A stretch of DNA of 64,000 bases, from positions 3,100,001-3,164,000 of the forward strand of contig NZ_CP143541.1 of assembly GCF_040126055.1 (NCBI RefSeq). Reading direction: 5' to 3'. The notes below the pieces were generated by a model that saw only the letters and a list, made by a program, of their open reading frames with translations, was not told the origin of the DNA and ran no database searches. Within the stretch, counting starts at the first letter, position 1. The number at the start of each line of letters is the position of its first letter. The stretch comes from Pseudalkalibacillus sp. SCS-8 (GTDB taxonomy: Bacteria; Bacillota; Bacilli; Bacillales; Fictibacillaceae). The position numbers and the translations under genes are program-made. Positions 1 through 8,137 of the stretch are shown one piece after another.

Positions 1-15
1 TTTCAAAATAACACC

Positions 16-639
16 TCATATTTGTTCTCCAATTTTTTGAATGATTACGTTATAAAAAGAAATTGGATGTGGGACGAAATGATTTCGATTCACCATTTCT
101 TCCTTTTCAACCTTCTTTCCATTTTCATTTATCTCAATTCCATTAATTTCAATTTCATCTCTTTCTCCATACCAAAGCTGAGCAAAATCAGAAAATCTTG
201 CTCGAACGATCCCTGATACTTCTTCAACTTGAAGGGTGAAGTCCTCAAAGTTATTTTCGCTTTTATAAAGAAAAACATTTGCAAATTCTTTATCAATCAA
301 GTCTTCTCTCGTAACACAATAATCGGTGACACCTAACGAGATTAAATCACTGAACTCGACAACGATCCCGATTTCTTCCTTTATCTCTCTAACGCCGTCC
401 TCAACCGTTTCACTGGCTAGTAAATGCCCTGCAGCGGTAATATCCAATAGGTCAGGATAGTCTTTTTTATTTTTACTACGAAGTTGAAGATAAATATAAT
501 TGGTGCCTTCCTCGTTTTTAACGAACCAACAATGAAAGGCTTCATGCCAATAGCCTTTTCGATGCACTTCACTTCGAGAAGCAACGCCTATATCATTTTT
601 ATGTTCATCGAAGATCCTTAATCTTTCTTGTTCACTCAT
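16..639 (-). CDS. Nudix hydrolase, IPP-isomerase-like
   Basis: The 207-residue protein carries a complete Nudix box at about residues 71-93 (G71, then the REIKEEIG block), the Mg2+-binding signature for hydrolysis of nucleoside diphosphates linked to another moiety. The N-terminal part (an 'EHKNDIG' start and a 'RKGYWHEAFHCWFV' stretch) resembles the subgroup of Nudix proteins related to isopentenyl-diphosphate isomerase. The substrate cannot be predicted. The ATG at 639 is preceded by GGGAG at a suitable distance. The gene stands alone, with a dispersed repeat upstream at 688-805. Confidence 0.85.
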   Translation of the reverse strand: MSEQERLRIFDEHKNDIGVASRSEVHRKGYWHEAFHCWFVKNEEGTNYIYLQLRSKNKKDYPDLLDITAAGHLLASETVEDGVREIKEEIGIVVEFSDLISLGVTDYCVTREDLIDKEFANVFLYKSENNFEDFTLQVEEVSGIVRARFSDFAQLWYGERDEIEINGIEINENGKKVEKEEMVNRNHFVPHPISFYNVIIQKIGEQI

Positions 640-687
640 ATAGTTCTCCCTATCTGCTTACGAGCATTTTGTTTGTTGAAGAAAACA

Positions 688-805
688 GAAGCGTAGGGCG
701 GCGACTCCAGCGGGAAAAGCAACAGCTGAAGACCCCGCAGATCGAGGATCGAGGTCGAGGAGGCTGAAGCGTTGCCCGCGGAAAGCGTCCGCCTGAAGCT
801 GTTCA
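688..805 (-). repeat. MITE-like interspersed repeat, copy A (core only)
   Basis: This copy is about 118 bp and GC-rich. It is nearly identical to the cores at 35734-35910 and 51679-51796, reading on the minus strand from TGAACAGCTTCAGGCGG to CGCTTC. The terminal GGCTCTGTTA repeats seen on the other two copies are not evident here. The element abuts the 3' end of the minus-strand gene at 803-1357, and its first bases (TGA of TGAACAGC) form that gene's stop codon. Confidence 0.8.
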
Positions 806-1357
806 AAATCTACAACATACTTTAAATAAATCAGGGTAGTTCGTGACGAAACCATTCTCATCAACATAAATAAGAGATTTAAAATCGCGACACTCATATA
901 AAAAGACGCGCATATCTGCTTCCCGTCTAAGATAGGTATACGTTTGTGAGACTTTGAAAAACGTCAATTCAGGCACAGAAATATAGACCATTTCCATATC
1001 CCTTTTCTGATTCAAATTCCATTCAAACCGATTAATCGGTAAAGAGTTAGAAAAAGGTGTCGCAGAAATATCGATGTCGATTGCGCCCTTTAAAGAGGTC
1101 TCTTCTTCTTCATCTTCGAACCAATTCCCGTTTCCATCCGAACTAAGTTCAAGCTTTCGTTCGTGATTGACACCAATTTCTAATTTTTTTGTATGCCAAG
1201 AATGATCCATATGAACGGAATAATTGACTTGGCAAGGTTCATTTTGTATGACGCGAATAATCGTCCCTTCAGCCAACAAACCATTATGATGTTCACTTAT
1301 TTGGCAAAGCTCGCTTCCAAATTCCTCTAAATGCTCCCACATAACTTTATGTATCAT
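803..1357 (-). CDS. Putative glycolipid-binding domain protein
   Basis: The 184-residue soluble protein has the look of the 'putative glycolipid-binding' family (PF06475 type). The strongest sign is the C-terminal block 'YVDENGFVTNYPDLF', which matches the family's ending 'DxxGxVxxYPxLF'. There is no signal peptide or membrane segment. The final residues VCCRF follow the usual family end, and the stop codon lies in the first three bases of repeat copy A. The repeat has therefore probably replaced the original 3' end without removing the domain. The biochemical role is unknown. Confidence 0.6.
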   Translation of the reverse strand: MIHKVMWEHLEEFGSELCQISEHHNGLLAEGTIIRVIQNEPCQVNYSVHMDHSWHTKKLEIGVNHERKLELSSDGNGNWFEDEEEETSLKGAIDIDISATPFSNSLPINRFEWNLNQKRDMEMVYISVPELTFFKVSQTYTYLRREADMRVFLYECRDFKSLIYVDENGFVTNYPDLFKVCCRF

Positions 1358-1418
1358 ACTAATCGACTCACCTAACTTCTTGGATTATCCTTGATTTTTA
1401 CTCAAACGAAAAGTCAAT

Positions 1419-1751
1419 CTATTCCAAATGTCGTTCAATTGAGATCCATGCGTATAATCGAATGAGTGGAACGATTAAAATGACAAGTCCTAATAAAAAA
1501 AAGGGCCCATTGATAAAAAATAGAATGATTGCAACAACAAAAGCAGCAATCGCTTTAACATTTCCGGAGAATCCGTTAATCGGTTCATTTCCTACAAACA
1601 GCGTCTGACATCCTTTTAAAGACTTGGAATAACACTTATCATGATAGGTACCAAAATAAAATAGAAACGACGAAATCACGAGACTATCTCGGTCTTTTAT
1701 TTCCATCTTACACTCATCACAAAAGATCGTCTTCCCTTCGGTTATCACCAC
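1419..1751 (-). CDS. Small membrane protein with CxxC pair
   Basis: The protein is about 110 residues. It begins with a short soluble part holding a CDEC pair and a later HDKCY, which may form a zinc ribbon or redox site. Two hydrophobic segments follow (around 'AIAAFVVAIILFF' and 'FFLLGLVILIVPLI'). A TTG 15 bp further upstream is possible, but the AAGGAG at 1757-1762 points to the GTG codons at 1751 or 1748. No family is recognised. It is followed by, and may be cotranscribed with, neighbouring small membrane protein genes. Confidence 0.6.
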   Translation of the reverse strand: MVITEGKTIFCDECKMEIKDRDSLVISSFLFYFGTYHDKCYSKSLKGCQTLFVGNEPINGFSGNVKAIAAFVVAIILFFINGPFFLLGLVILIVPLIRLYAWISIERHLE

Positions 1752-1788
1752 ATCAACTCCTTCCAAATCATAAATTCGCTTTGAAAAA

Positions 1789-2217
1789 TTAAGCGTTCCA
1801 AATCAATATGTAACCCAGAAATGAGAGAACAAATACAGACATGAAAGCTAGTTGGAAAAGCGTATATAGATAGTCGTTTTTATTCGCTGAATACTTTTTC
1901 TCCATAATTGCTCTCGTAACTTCAGACGTTATGACAAATAGAAAGATTACAAAATACGTTTCCCAATACCAGAACCTTTCTGATCCATAACGTGTGACGT
2001 TGATCGAAAAGCCTATAAGGATCAGTAGAAGGAAAGCAATACGAATTGTCCAATCGATTCGTTTGTGTTTCTTATTTACATGGTTGTAGGAAAAGGTCTT
2101 CCGCTTCTCCACCTTCAGCCATTTTCTTAGACCAGCATTAAAAAATCGCAACAAGAACAAAAAAGCTAAAATGAGCAAAAATAACTTCAACCAGAAAAAT
2201 GGATCGACCTCATACAA
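1789..2217 (-). CDS. DUF4181-like membrane protein
   Basis: The 142-residue integral membrane protein has four predicted membrane segments. The motif 'KWLKVEKRKTFSYNHVNKKH' followed by 'RIDWTIR' is typical of the DUF4181 family of Bacillaceae membrane proteins, whose function is unknown. It lies in a same-strand group of small membrane proteins between 1.4 and 2.7 kb. Confidence 0.65.
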   Translation of the reverse strand: MYEVDPFFWLKLFLLILAFLFLLRFFNAGLRKWLKVEKRKTFSYNHVNKKHKRIDWTIRIAFLLLILIGFSINVTRYGSERFWYWETYFVIFLFVITSEVTRAIMEKKYSANKNDYLYTLFQLAFMSVFVLSFLGYILIWNA

Positions 2218-2247
2218 GAAAAACCTCTCCCCTTTATCCCCATGACA

Positions 2248-2331
2248 TCATTTCCTTTTTTTCTTATAATAACCGCCACCTAATACTCCTAAGAAAATGA
2301 CAAAGACCGCTACTAATATGGAAATGTCCAT
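2248..2331 (-). CDS. 27-residue single-span membrane peptide
   Basis: This short gene has a near-perfect ribosome binding site (GGAGGTG) 5-6 bases before the ATG at 2331 and an open frame of 27 codons. The product starts MDISILVAVFVIFLG, contains one hydrophobic span with a GVLGGG turn, and ends in a positive tail (YYKKKRK), a classic N-out/C-in topology. The spacing between its neighbours suggests a real small protein. Its function is unknown. Confidence 0.6.
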   Translation of the reverse strand: MDISILVAVFVIFLGVLGGGYYKKKRK

Positions 2332-2364
2332 CGTTTCACCTCCATAAGTATTTGGCTTTCTCTT

Positions 2365-2703
2365 TTATCGTATTTTCATTGTGAAAACATCCCCAAATAA
2401 GAGTAATGGAGATAACGCAAGACCTAACTCAGCAATTGAAGGATTCGTCCCCGCCCAGCTAAAGGTTGCTAACACTGCTCCAAATAATAAACCTACAGCA
2501 AGAGTCCGGACTTTGATCCGCCACTCATTATTTTTAAGCTTATAAACAAAATCGACAGCCCCAACTGCCCCGACGACTGCCCAGATGATTGAAAAAAGAT
2601 TAGAGGCAAAAGAAATCAAAGGAAAAAAGATGGACAAAAACAGGAAGAGATATAAACACACAACGGCAAATTTCATCCAATTCGATGTTGAGTGAACAAA
2701 CAT
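2365..2703 (-). CDS. Four-span membrane protein, unknown
   Basis: The 112-residue protein has about four hydrophobic segments separated by short charged loops, one of which reads 'YKLKNNEWRIKVR'. The ATG at 2703 follows GAGGAGGT at a good distance. No family is recognised. It is first in the same-strand cluster of membrane genes running down to 1419. Confidence 0.6.
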   Translation of the reverse strand: MFVHSTSNWMKFAVVCLYLFLFLSIFFPLISFASNLFSIIWAVVGAVGAVDFVYKLKNNEWRIKVRTLAVGLLFGAVLATFSWAGTNPSIAELGLALSPLLLFGDVFTMKIR

Positions 2704-2789
2704 CCACTTACCTCCTCGATTTCTGGACTCTACTTACCTATACGGATAAATTTGTAAAATGTTTCATCTGAATATGTGGATCATGAACT

Positions 2790-2907
2790 TTTGTAGATAA
2801 TTTCCTGTTATTGTAGATAATTTCTTGTTTTTGTAGATAATCCTGTATTTTCGTAGATATTTTCAAATTTTTGTACGAAAATCTTAATTTTTCGTAGATA
2901 AATACGT
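2790..2907. repeat. AT-rich tandem repeat, ~20-21 bp unit
   Basis: Five to six degenerate copies of a unit reading roughly TTTTTGTAGATAATTTCCTG follow one another in the intergenic stretch between the 2365 gene and the yndJ-like gene. The first three copies are closest to each other. The rest of the 2704-3055 gap shows no convincing gene. Confidence 0.65.
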
Positions 2908-3055
2908 CTACACGCCGTAGTTACACTTCGTTGTCCTCTTTTTCATTGAAAAAACCTTCAATCGAGGACTTTTTTGATGGAATTCGAACAAAAAAGGCGT
3001 CATCTCCTTGGATAACGCCACTAAAATGTATATTTATTGATGTACTTTCAATCCG

Positions 3056-4624
3056 TCAAGAGATATTTGTTTTTCCACTAACATTCTTCAGGCTCATTTC
3101 ATATGAAATCGTTAAGAAAGGGAGACCGAAAATCGTCATTTTGTGTGTTGCTGTTAACGTATTGTTCGTTGACTCCTTAATAACGAAGTACTCCGATAAA
3201 GGCAGTTTAAACAAAAATCGTCCTACCGCTAAGTATACGCCTGCATCAGGTTCTCCCTTGCTGGAGAGAATGAGCGTGCCATCTTTTTCATCAAGCTGAA
3301 GGATGCCGATCATCGCCGAGAAAGGGAGCGGAAGTGCAATATTCATGAACGTTCGGTTGTTTGTCTGATGGTATGAATAAATCGCTTTAAATACTCCATT
3401 CGTTCCAATATTCCTTTTCCAAACCCTCGGATTAGGACGCCCATCCAATGATTCATCTACAGCCTCTATGCTTCCCGTCATTTCAACTGGTTTGCTCGAT
3501 ACGGGAAGGTTGATCTGCTGAATTTTGTTGCTGATCAGTTTATAGAAAAGTGCAAAGGGCTTGAACCAACTCGCCCATCTCACCGCAGCAACGAGATGAT
3601 AATTTTCCGTGTGCTCGTAAAAATCGATGATTGAGGAAGGTAATCGTTGCGTATTTACATATTCACTAAGATCCTTAACTAAACCTGATTTTTTCTCTCC
3701 CTCACTTTTAAACGAACCTCGGATCTTGCTGACAGGAAACTCCCAAACAGGCTGTTTTGTTTTAGGAGGAAGCCACACCCAGCCGAGCACACCAAACATA
3801 CCAAAGAAAATACAGTTTGCGAGCCCATGGAACAACAGCATTAGATCAATGCTGATTCCCCATTTTCCGAAAGCACTATTGGAAGCGTACATCAACGAAA
3901 ACAAGATCGTAATCGCTAATGTGAAAAATGAGAGCCGGACGCAAAACGCCTGTATTTTTGATGGAAAATGAGTTTGAAAAACTAAATAGATCAACGTGTA
4001 GAGCGCGAAGATATAGAGTACAACAGAAATCACCTCTAAGAGAGGCCAAAACGTGATCCCCAACGCAACCAGTAAAGGTCCTGCTAAAAGGATTGGGACA
4101 CAGACTTTATACCATTTCGATTCATGTAACCGTCCAAAGAAACCGACGAAAACGGGTAATAAAAAGGCAGAGTAGTGAAAGTGGATCGCCGTCAACCACG
4201 TCAGTAACGGACTGAAACCCGTATTGATCTGTGCAACATATGCGAAAAACCAAAGTCCTCCCACAAACAAAAACATCATACCGATATCAATCGATATTTC
4301 TGCCCAATTTGTAAAGCCTCGCATGAAGAATCGTTTCACACCATATAAAGCGACGAACAGTGTGAACATCAAGTAAATAAACCCAAACAAAATCTGGGCA
4401 TTCATCGGTAGACCAATATGTAAAAGGAATATGGAAGCCATCGCGGTCCAAGTTGCGACAATATGCTTTGTCTTCACTTCAACGAGGAGCTGGAGAATCA
4501 TTGGTACAAAAACAAGCTGAGCAGCTGTCAGCATCAAATAAAACGGTTCGTTGACCGAAAAAAGGCTGCTCGCAATAAAGAGGAAGATACCAGGTAGCGT
4601 CATGAAATTAATTCGTCTCTTCAT
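3056..4624 (-). CDS. yndJ: YndJ-like multispan membrane protein
   Basis: This large protein (about 522 residues) has an N-terminal half of roughly ten membrane segments and a soluble C-terminal part. It sits directly after a DUF4166 gene and a SRPBCC/DoxX-like gene, the arrangement of yndG-yndH-yndJ in B. subtilis, and its size fits YndJ. The start at 4624 is preferred over an ATG at 4639 because AAGGGGA lies just upstream. It then overlaps the previous gene by 17 bp, suggesting translational coupling. The role is unknown; the symbol rests on context and size. Confidence 0.6.
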   Translation of the reverse strand: MKRRINFMTLPGIFLFIASSLFSVNEPFYLMLTAAQLVFVPMILQLLVEVKTKHIVATWTAMASIFLLHIGLPMNAQILFGFIYLMFTLFVALYGVKRFFMRGFTNWAEISIDIGMMFLFVGGLWFFAYVAQINTGFSPLLTWLTAIHFHYSAFLLPVFVGFFGRLHESKWYKVCVPILLAGPLLVALGITFWPLLEVISVVLYIFALYTLIYLVFQTHFPSKIQAFCVRLSFFTLAITILFSLMYASNSAFGKWGISIDLMLLFHGLANCIFFGMFGVLGWVWLPPKTKQPVWEFPVSKIRGSFKSEGEKKSGLVKDLSEYVNTQRLPSSIIDFYEHTENYHLVAAVRWASWFKPFALFYKLISNKIQQINLPVSSKPVEMTGSIEAVDESLDGRPNPRVWKRNIGTNGVFKAIYSYHQTNNRTFMNIALPLPFSAMIGILQLDEKDGTLILSSKGEPDAGVYLAVGRFLFKLPLSEYFVIKESTNNTLTATHKMTIFGLPFLTISYEMSLKNVSGKTNIS

Positions 4625-5219
4625 TAAATTCCCCTTCATAAGTCATCAACCTCCCGATCAATCGATTATGGATATGAACGTTTATTGTAAATGCTTCTCG
4701 TACATGGTCATATCCTTCTTTTACCTCAACAACTCCTTCAAATAATTTCGGAATCGGAATCTCAATCTTCCCCATTACGAAACGCTGTGCGCCTGATCGT
4801 ATGACGAGGCTTCCGTCAGGTAACACATCAAAATATAAATCAGAATAGAACAATTTTGGTTCCCCTAAATAATCCCTTACAACTTTACGCTCTGAATCAA
4901 TCGTCATAAACGCATTGAAATGTCGAGTGGCGTTATCAAAATAAAATGTCCGTTCCCAATAAACTTCATCGAGTCCAGAAGGTAAAGTCCGACAAGTATT
5001 CTTTATCGTAAATGGAATGTCTTTGCCGCTTTCAGGAAAAAGAAATTTCCATTGGGCAGCCAACCTCAAAAACGGAAGGAGCCACCAGGGGCCTGTCTGT
5101 ACAGACGTCATTTTACCGGCTGCACAGAACGGTTTATCCTTCCGGAGTGCGTATCTCTTTTGGAGTTTAGGATGAAGCCTCTGGAAATCTTCTCCTAAAA
5201 GATTTTGATAGATTGTCAT
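4608..5219 (-). CDS. yndH: DUF4166 domain protein, YndH-like
   Basis: The 203-residue soluble protein matches the DUF4166 pattern: the opening 'LLGEDFQRLHPKLQKRY' is diagnostic, and later come 'RTLPSGLDEVYWERTF' and a 'GPWWLLPFLRLAAQWK' stretch. In other bacteria this domain is often fused to epimerase-like proteins. Here it is free-standing and middle gene of a three-gene operon. Its ATG follows the upstream stop codon by six bases. The function is unknown. Confidence 0.7.
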   Translation of the reverse strand: MTIYQNLLGEDFQRLHPKLQKRYALRKDKPFCAAGKMTSVQTGPWWLLPFLRLAAQWKFLFPESGKDIPFTIKNTCRTLPSGLDEVYWERTFYFDNATRHFNAFMTIDSERKVVRDYLGEPKLFYSDLYFDVLPDGSLVIRSGAQRFVMGKIEIPIPKLFEGVVEVKEGYDHVREAFTINVHIHNRLIGRLMTYEGEFNEETN

Positions 5220-5225
5220 GCTGAA

Positions 5226-6134
5226 TCACTCTTTTCTTGAACGCTTACAGCTTGTTGCCGTTGGGACATCCTTAGCTAAGATAAACCCGAGGATCGATAA
5301 GACCCAAAGGCTAGCATTAAATGTCACAGGGTTGAAAGGATGTGTATGTATGGATGGTTCAGCTAATAATGCGCTTAACGTTAATAATGGAAACACAATA
5401 ATCTGCAATAGATGGAGATGCCGTTTTTTGCGATAGAGCAACCAAGACAGTCCAAATAAAACTTCAAGGCCTCCTATTATACCAACAGCCTGGACTGCGG
5501 CGTCTGTCTCCATGGAACTAAGGGAAGCCAACATCGCAACCTCTTCTGGATGTTTTGCTATGATTTTAGGGACCAGTCCTTGATAACACCAAATAAAGAA
5601 ATAAAGAAATGTGATAATCGCTGTACTAAAAAAACGTAGATATTGGGTTCTTGGAAGCTCGCCTTTTTCAATCCAACGCTTCAACACATCAAAGCTCAGT
5701 GCCGTAGCCCATCCCATAAGCGGGCGGAAACATGAGTCTACAAGTCTTCCAAACCAACCAAACCGGACATCATAATCATATTGCGTTAAAAAAGTTGTGC
5801 CTTGTCCTTTATGGATGTACTTCCAGTATCCTCTACCTTCTGATATGAGGGACGATTTCTGAGGCGTTCCAAAGTGAAGTGACGAAACCTTCGATCCATC
5901 TTCTTTCTTATGCGTCCCAATGCTTTCTCCCCACCCTGACACCTTCAGCCCGAAACCGATATTGGTTTCATAACGGAAGGCTTGAGGATCACTTTCCGAC
6001 TCTTTTGGAAGATAGGTAATCGAAGAAAAACGCAGATCCCATTGTTGATGGAGGCTGGGGTTTTGGGACTTATCCCATACCTCATCCACCCCCGAATTAA
6101 TCGGTATTTCTACATAAATTGGCTTAGTTTTCAT
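5226..6134 (-). CDS. yndG: SRPBCC plus DoxX-like membrane protein, YndG-like
   Basis: The 302-residue protein opens with an SRPBCC-type lipid-binding fold: 'VEIPINSGVDEVWDKSQNPSLHQQW' is the usual first strand and helix. From about residue 165 it continues into a four-helix membrane domain like the DoxX-like family. It is the first gene of the yndG-yndH-yndJ-like operon. A role in handling a hydrophobic ligand or envelope component is possible but unproved. Confidence 0.6.
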   Translation of the reverse strand: MKTKPIYVEIPINSGVDEVWDKSQNPSLHQQWDLRFSSITYLPKESESDPQAFRYETNIGFGLKVSGWGESIGTHKKEDGSKVSSLHFGTPQKSSLISEGRGYWKYIHKGQGTTFLTQYDYDVRFGWFGRLVDSCFRPLMGWATALSFDVLKRWIEKGELPRTQYLRFFSTAIITFLYFFIWCYQGLVPKIIAKHPEEVAMLASLSSMETDAAVQAVGIIGGLEVLFGLSWLLYRKKRHLHLLQIIVFPLLTLSALLAEPSIHTHPFNPVTFNASLWVLSILGFILAKDVPTATSCKRSRKE

Positions 6135-6244
6135 CGGCTACACCCTCGTTTGATTCCTTCTTATTCACTACCAATTATTTCAAAACACCCGGATCAGCAC
6201 AACTGAAAATTTAACGATTTTGAAACTTTACAATCTGAGTACTG

Positions 6245-6281
6245 AAAAAGGGAGCAGTCCATTCAGAACTACTCCCTCTTC
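6245..6281 (-). terminator. Rho-independent terminator
   Basis: On the minus strand a GC-rich stem (AGGGAGTAGTTC pairing with GGACTGCTCCCT) is followed by a run of T. It lies just after the stop codon of the VOC gene. Confidence 0.8.
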
Positions 6282-6291
6282 GTTCAACTTT

Positions 6292-6651
6292 TTAATTATG
6301 AGCAGGACTCTTTTCCTTTGTCATGTCGATTATCCTGAACGGATTTCCATCCAGGTCATTAAAGATCGCATATCTTCCTGGAGGAATGTCACAAGGTTCT
6401 TTTATGAAGCTAAGGTTAGATTGATATTCCTTATAGAAGTCGTCTACACTTTCGATTATGTAGACACCGCCTGATGGGATTCCCTCTTCGTCATCCTCAA
6501 GCATAAGTTGAACCTCTTCGTTCTTCTTTAGATGCAAGGCAATCGTATGGTCCCCTTCCCTCCAGGCTTCTTCAAACCCGAGTACATCACGATAAAAAGA
6601 TAAAGACTTCTTCAGATCTTTTGCCGGATGGCATAAAAATGCTAGCTTCAT
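6292..6651 (-). CDS. VOC/glyoxalase-fold protein
   Basis: This single-module vicinal-oxygen-chelate protein has about 119 residues. The 'DLKKSLSFYRDVLGFEE' start and the 'FNDLDGNPFRIID' end are the hallmarks of the glyoxalase/bleomycin-resistance fold. The start at 6651 (MKLAFLCHP) follows TAGGGGA; an ATG at 6660 is less well placed. The gene diverges from a TetR-family regulator and shares a 98-bp intergenic region with an inverted repeat, so it is the likely regulatory target. The substrate is unknown. Confidence 0.75.
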   Translation of the reverse strand: MKLAFLCHPAKDLKKSLSFYRDVLGFEEAWREGDHTIALHLKKNEEVQLMLEDDEEGIPSGGVYIIESVDDFYKEYQSNLSFIKEPCDIPPGRYAIFNDLDGNPFRIIDMTKEKSPAHN

Positions 6652-6696
6652 AAAATACATCCCCTACCATAGTAATTTTTTCCACATAATTGGATT

Positions 6697-6720
6697 ACGT
6701 AAAACATAAACCATTTACGT
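6697..6720. promoter_or_regulatory. Candidate TetR operator
   Basis: A perfect inverted repeat ACGTAAA-N10-TTTACGT lies in the divergent intergenic region. Its right arm overlaps a probable -35 box (TTTACG, 6714-6719), which is followed 17 bp later by a -10 box TATACT (6737-6742). Autoregulation and control of the divergent VOC gene are inferred. Confidence 0.5.
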
Positions 6721-6748
6721 TCTGTTGTCAACATGTTATACTTCTTTT

Positions 6749-7267
6749 ATGAAAGAATGGATCCCTATACCTGGAAGTAATAAAGAGAAAATATTGACGA
6801 CGGCCTTGGAAGAATTCAGTAGTAAAGGTTTTGCGCAAACAAATATTACGGAATTGGCACAGAAAGCAGATGTCACCACTGGAGCGATTTATCACCATTT
6901 CGGTTCAAAAGCGCAACTTTACGAGATTATTAAAGAGGAGATGGAAAAGAGAATCTTAGATCGGATGGAGGGAGTAACGGATTTATTTGAAGATCCACAT
7001 GAGAAATTGAATGCAGCACTTAAGACAGGTTTAGATTTTGTTGTAAAGAAAGAGATTGGCAAGCTCTTTATTGAAACAGAAAACGAATCTAGAAAGAATC
7101 AGATCTTTCCGTTCCTTCAAAGCATTTGCACGTCTATGGAAAACAAGGGAGTGGAGATCATCCTTTATTCCTCATGGATCGCGATTATTAAATCAATAAC
7201 AGAGGAAACCATGACGTTGTCTGAAGGTAAGAATTTAATACAGTGGATGTTAAGAGAGAACGGATAG
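6749..7267 (+). CDS. TetR-family transcriptional regulator
   Basis: The protein is about 172 residues with an N-terminal TetR helix-turn-helix: 'ILTTALEEFSSKGF', then 'ITELAQKADVTTGAIYHHFGSKAQLY' near residues 33-58, the canonical TetR_N signature. The C-terminal ligand domain is divergent. The ATG at 6749 has no Shine-Dalgarno sequence. It lies only six bases beyond the -10 box TATACT, so the message may be leaderless. A TTG at 6725 would also be in frame but lies upstream of the -10 box. It faces a VOC gene that it probably controls. Confidence 0.8.
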   Translation: MKEWIPIPGSNKEKILTTALEEFSSKGFAQTNITELAQKADVTTGAIYHHFGSKAQLYEIIKEEMEKRILDRMEGVTDLFEDPHEKLNAALKTGLDFVVKKEIGKLFIETENESRKNQIFPFLQSICTSMENKGVEIILYSSWIAIIKSITEETMTLSEGKNLIQWMLRENG

Positions 7268-7354
7268 GAGAGTCTCTCTTAATTTTTTGCATTTAAAAAG
7301 CTGACGATCACCGATTTGATCTCCAGCTCTTCATCATAACGCTTAGATGAAATG

Positions 7355-7792
7355 TTAAAGTTTTTTCCGGAAGGAATAGCACCATTTATCATACTCCATC
7401 TTTTCTTCATAAAATCGATGTGCGTCCTTCCTTTTGATTCCTGATTCTAATGATACATACGACGCTCCCCGTTCTCTTGCCCACTCATGTATATAGGTAA
7501 GGAGCCTTTCACCATAGCCTCTTGAGCGATTGGAGGCGTCCGTCACGAGATCATTTATAAAAACATAACGGTGATTGTAGAAATTGATGCTCATATGAAT
7601 TCCAGCTAAAGCTACTATTTTACCATCATCATACATGGCAATGAGGCGATATCCTTGGTTTGTCATGTCAGTTAACAAATCAATGTATGTATCAAGGGAT
7701 AAATCTTCTCGTAGTTGGTTCATAATCGGAAATGCCTGTATCCATTGGTCTTCAGTAGTTAATTCGCATATTTTTTCTTTTACAGTACTCAC
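7355..7792 (-). CDS. GNAT-family N-acetyltransferase
   Basis: The 145-residue protein has the GNAT acetyl-CoA loop 'VTDASNRSRGYGERLLTYIHEWARERG' (R/Q-x-x-G-x-G/A motif) and the closing 'AHRFYEEKMEYDKWCYSFRK' strand and helix. This part of the window contains four such proteins from distinct subgroups. The acceptor substrate cannot be inferred. Confidence 0.8.
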   Translation of the reverse strand: MSTVKEKICELTTEDQWIQAFPIMNQLREDLSLDTYIDLLTDMTNQGYRLIAMYDDGKIVALAGIHMSINFYNHRYVFINDLVTDASNRSRGYGERLLTYIHEWARERGASYVSLESGIKRKDAHRFYEEKMEYDKWCYSFRKKL

Positions 7793-7815
7793 TCTTTTTG
7801 CCTCCGCCTGAGCTT

Positions 7816-8112
7816 TTACCCTGTTATTTTAGGACGTCTGTCTTTTTTAAAAACTGACATTACAAAAAGGTTAATAATGCCTATGACTCCAATAGCAATA
7901 CTATAATACAATACGCCTAGACCTTGACTAATCCCGTCAGTTTCCGTTACAAACCACCATATACTTCCTAATCCTAAAATTACCACATTCAATAAAAAAG
8001 CGGTTATAAATGATGTCCAGAATTTATTCGTTTTTCTTAATTGCAGCTGTCCCCAAATGACTGAAACGAGCAAAGAAACAATCATTAACCCAAAAAATAT
8101 AACTAACTTCAT
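7816..8112 (-). CDS. Small three-span membrane protein
   Basis: The 98-residue protein has three hydrophobic segments and a basic C-terminus (KKDRRPKITG). The ATG at 8112 has a strong GGGAGGAG site; a longer reading frame to 8151 would overlap the previous gene and lacks such a site. No family is recognised. It is probably cotranscribed with the deoxyribosyltransferase-like gene upstream. Confidence 0.6.
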   Translation of the reverse strand: MKLVIFFGLMIVSLLVSVIWGQLQLRKTNKFWTSFITAFLLNVVILGLGSIWWFVTETDGISQGLGVLYYSIAIGVIGIINLFVMSVFKKDRRPKITG

Positions 8113-8137
8113 GTTCTCCTCCCTTCGAGACCCTGTT

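Noticed and set aside
2931..3299. Plus-strand open frame opposite the yndJ-like gene
   Set aside because: The product has no family features and it overlaps a well-supported minus-strand gene with its own ribosome binding site and operon context.
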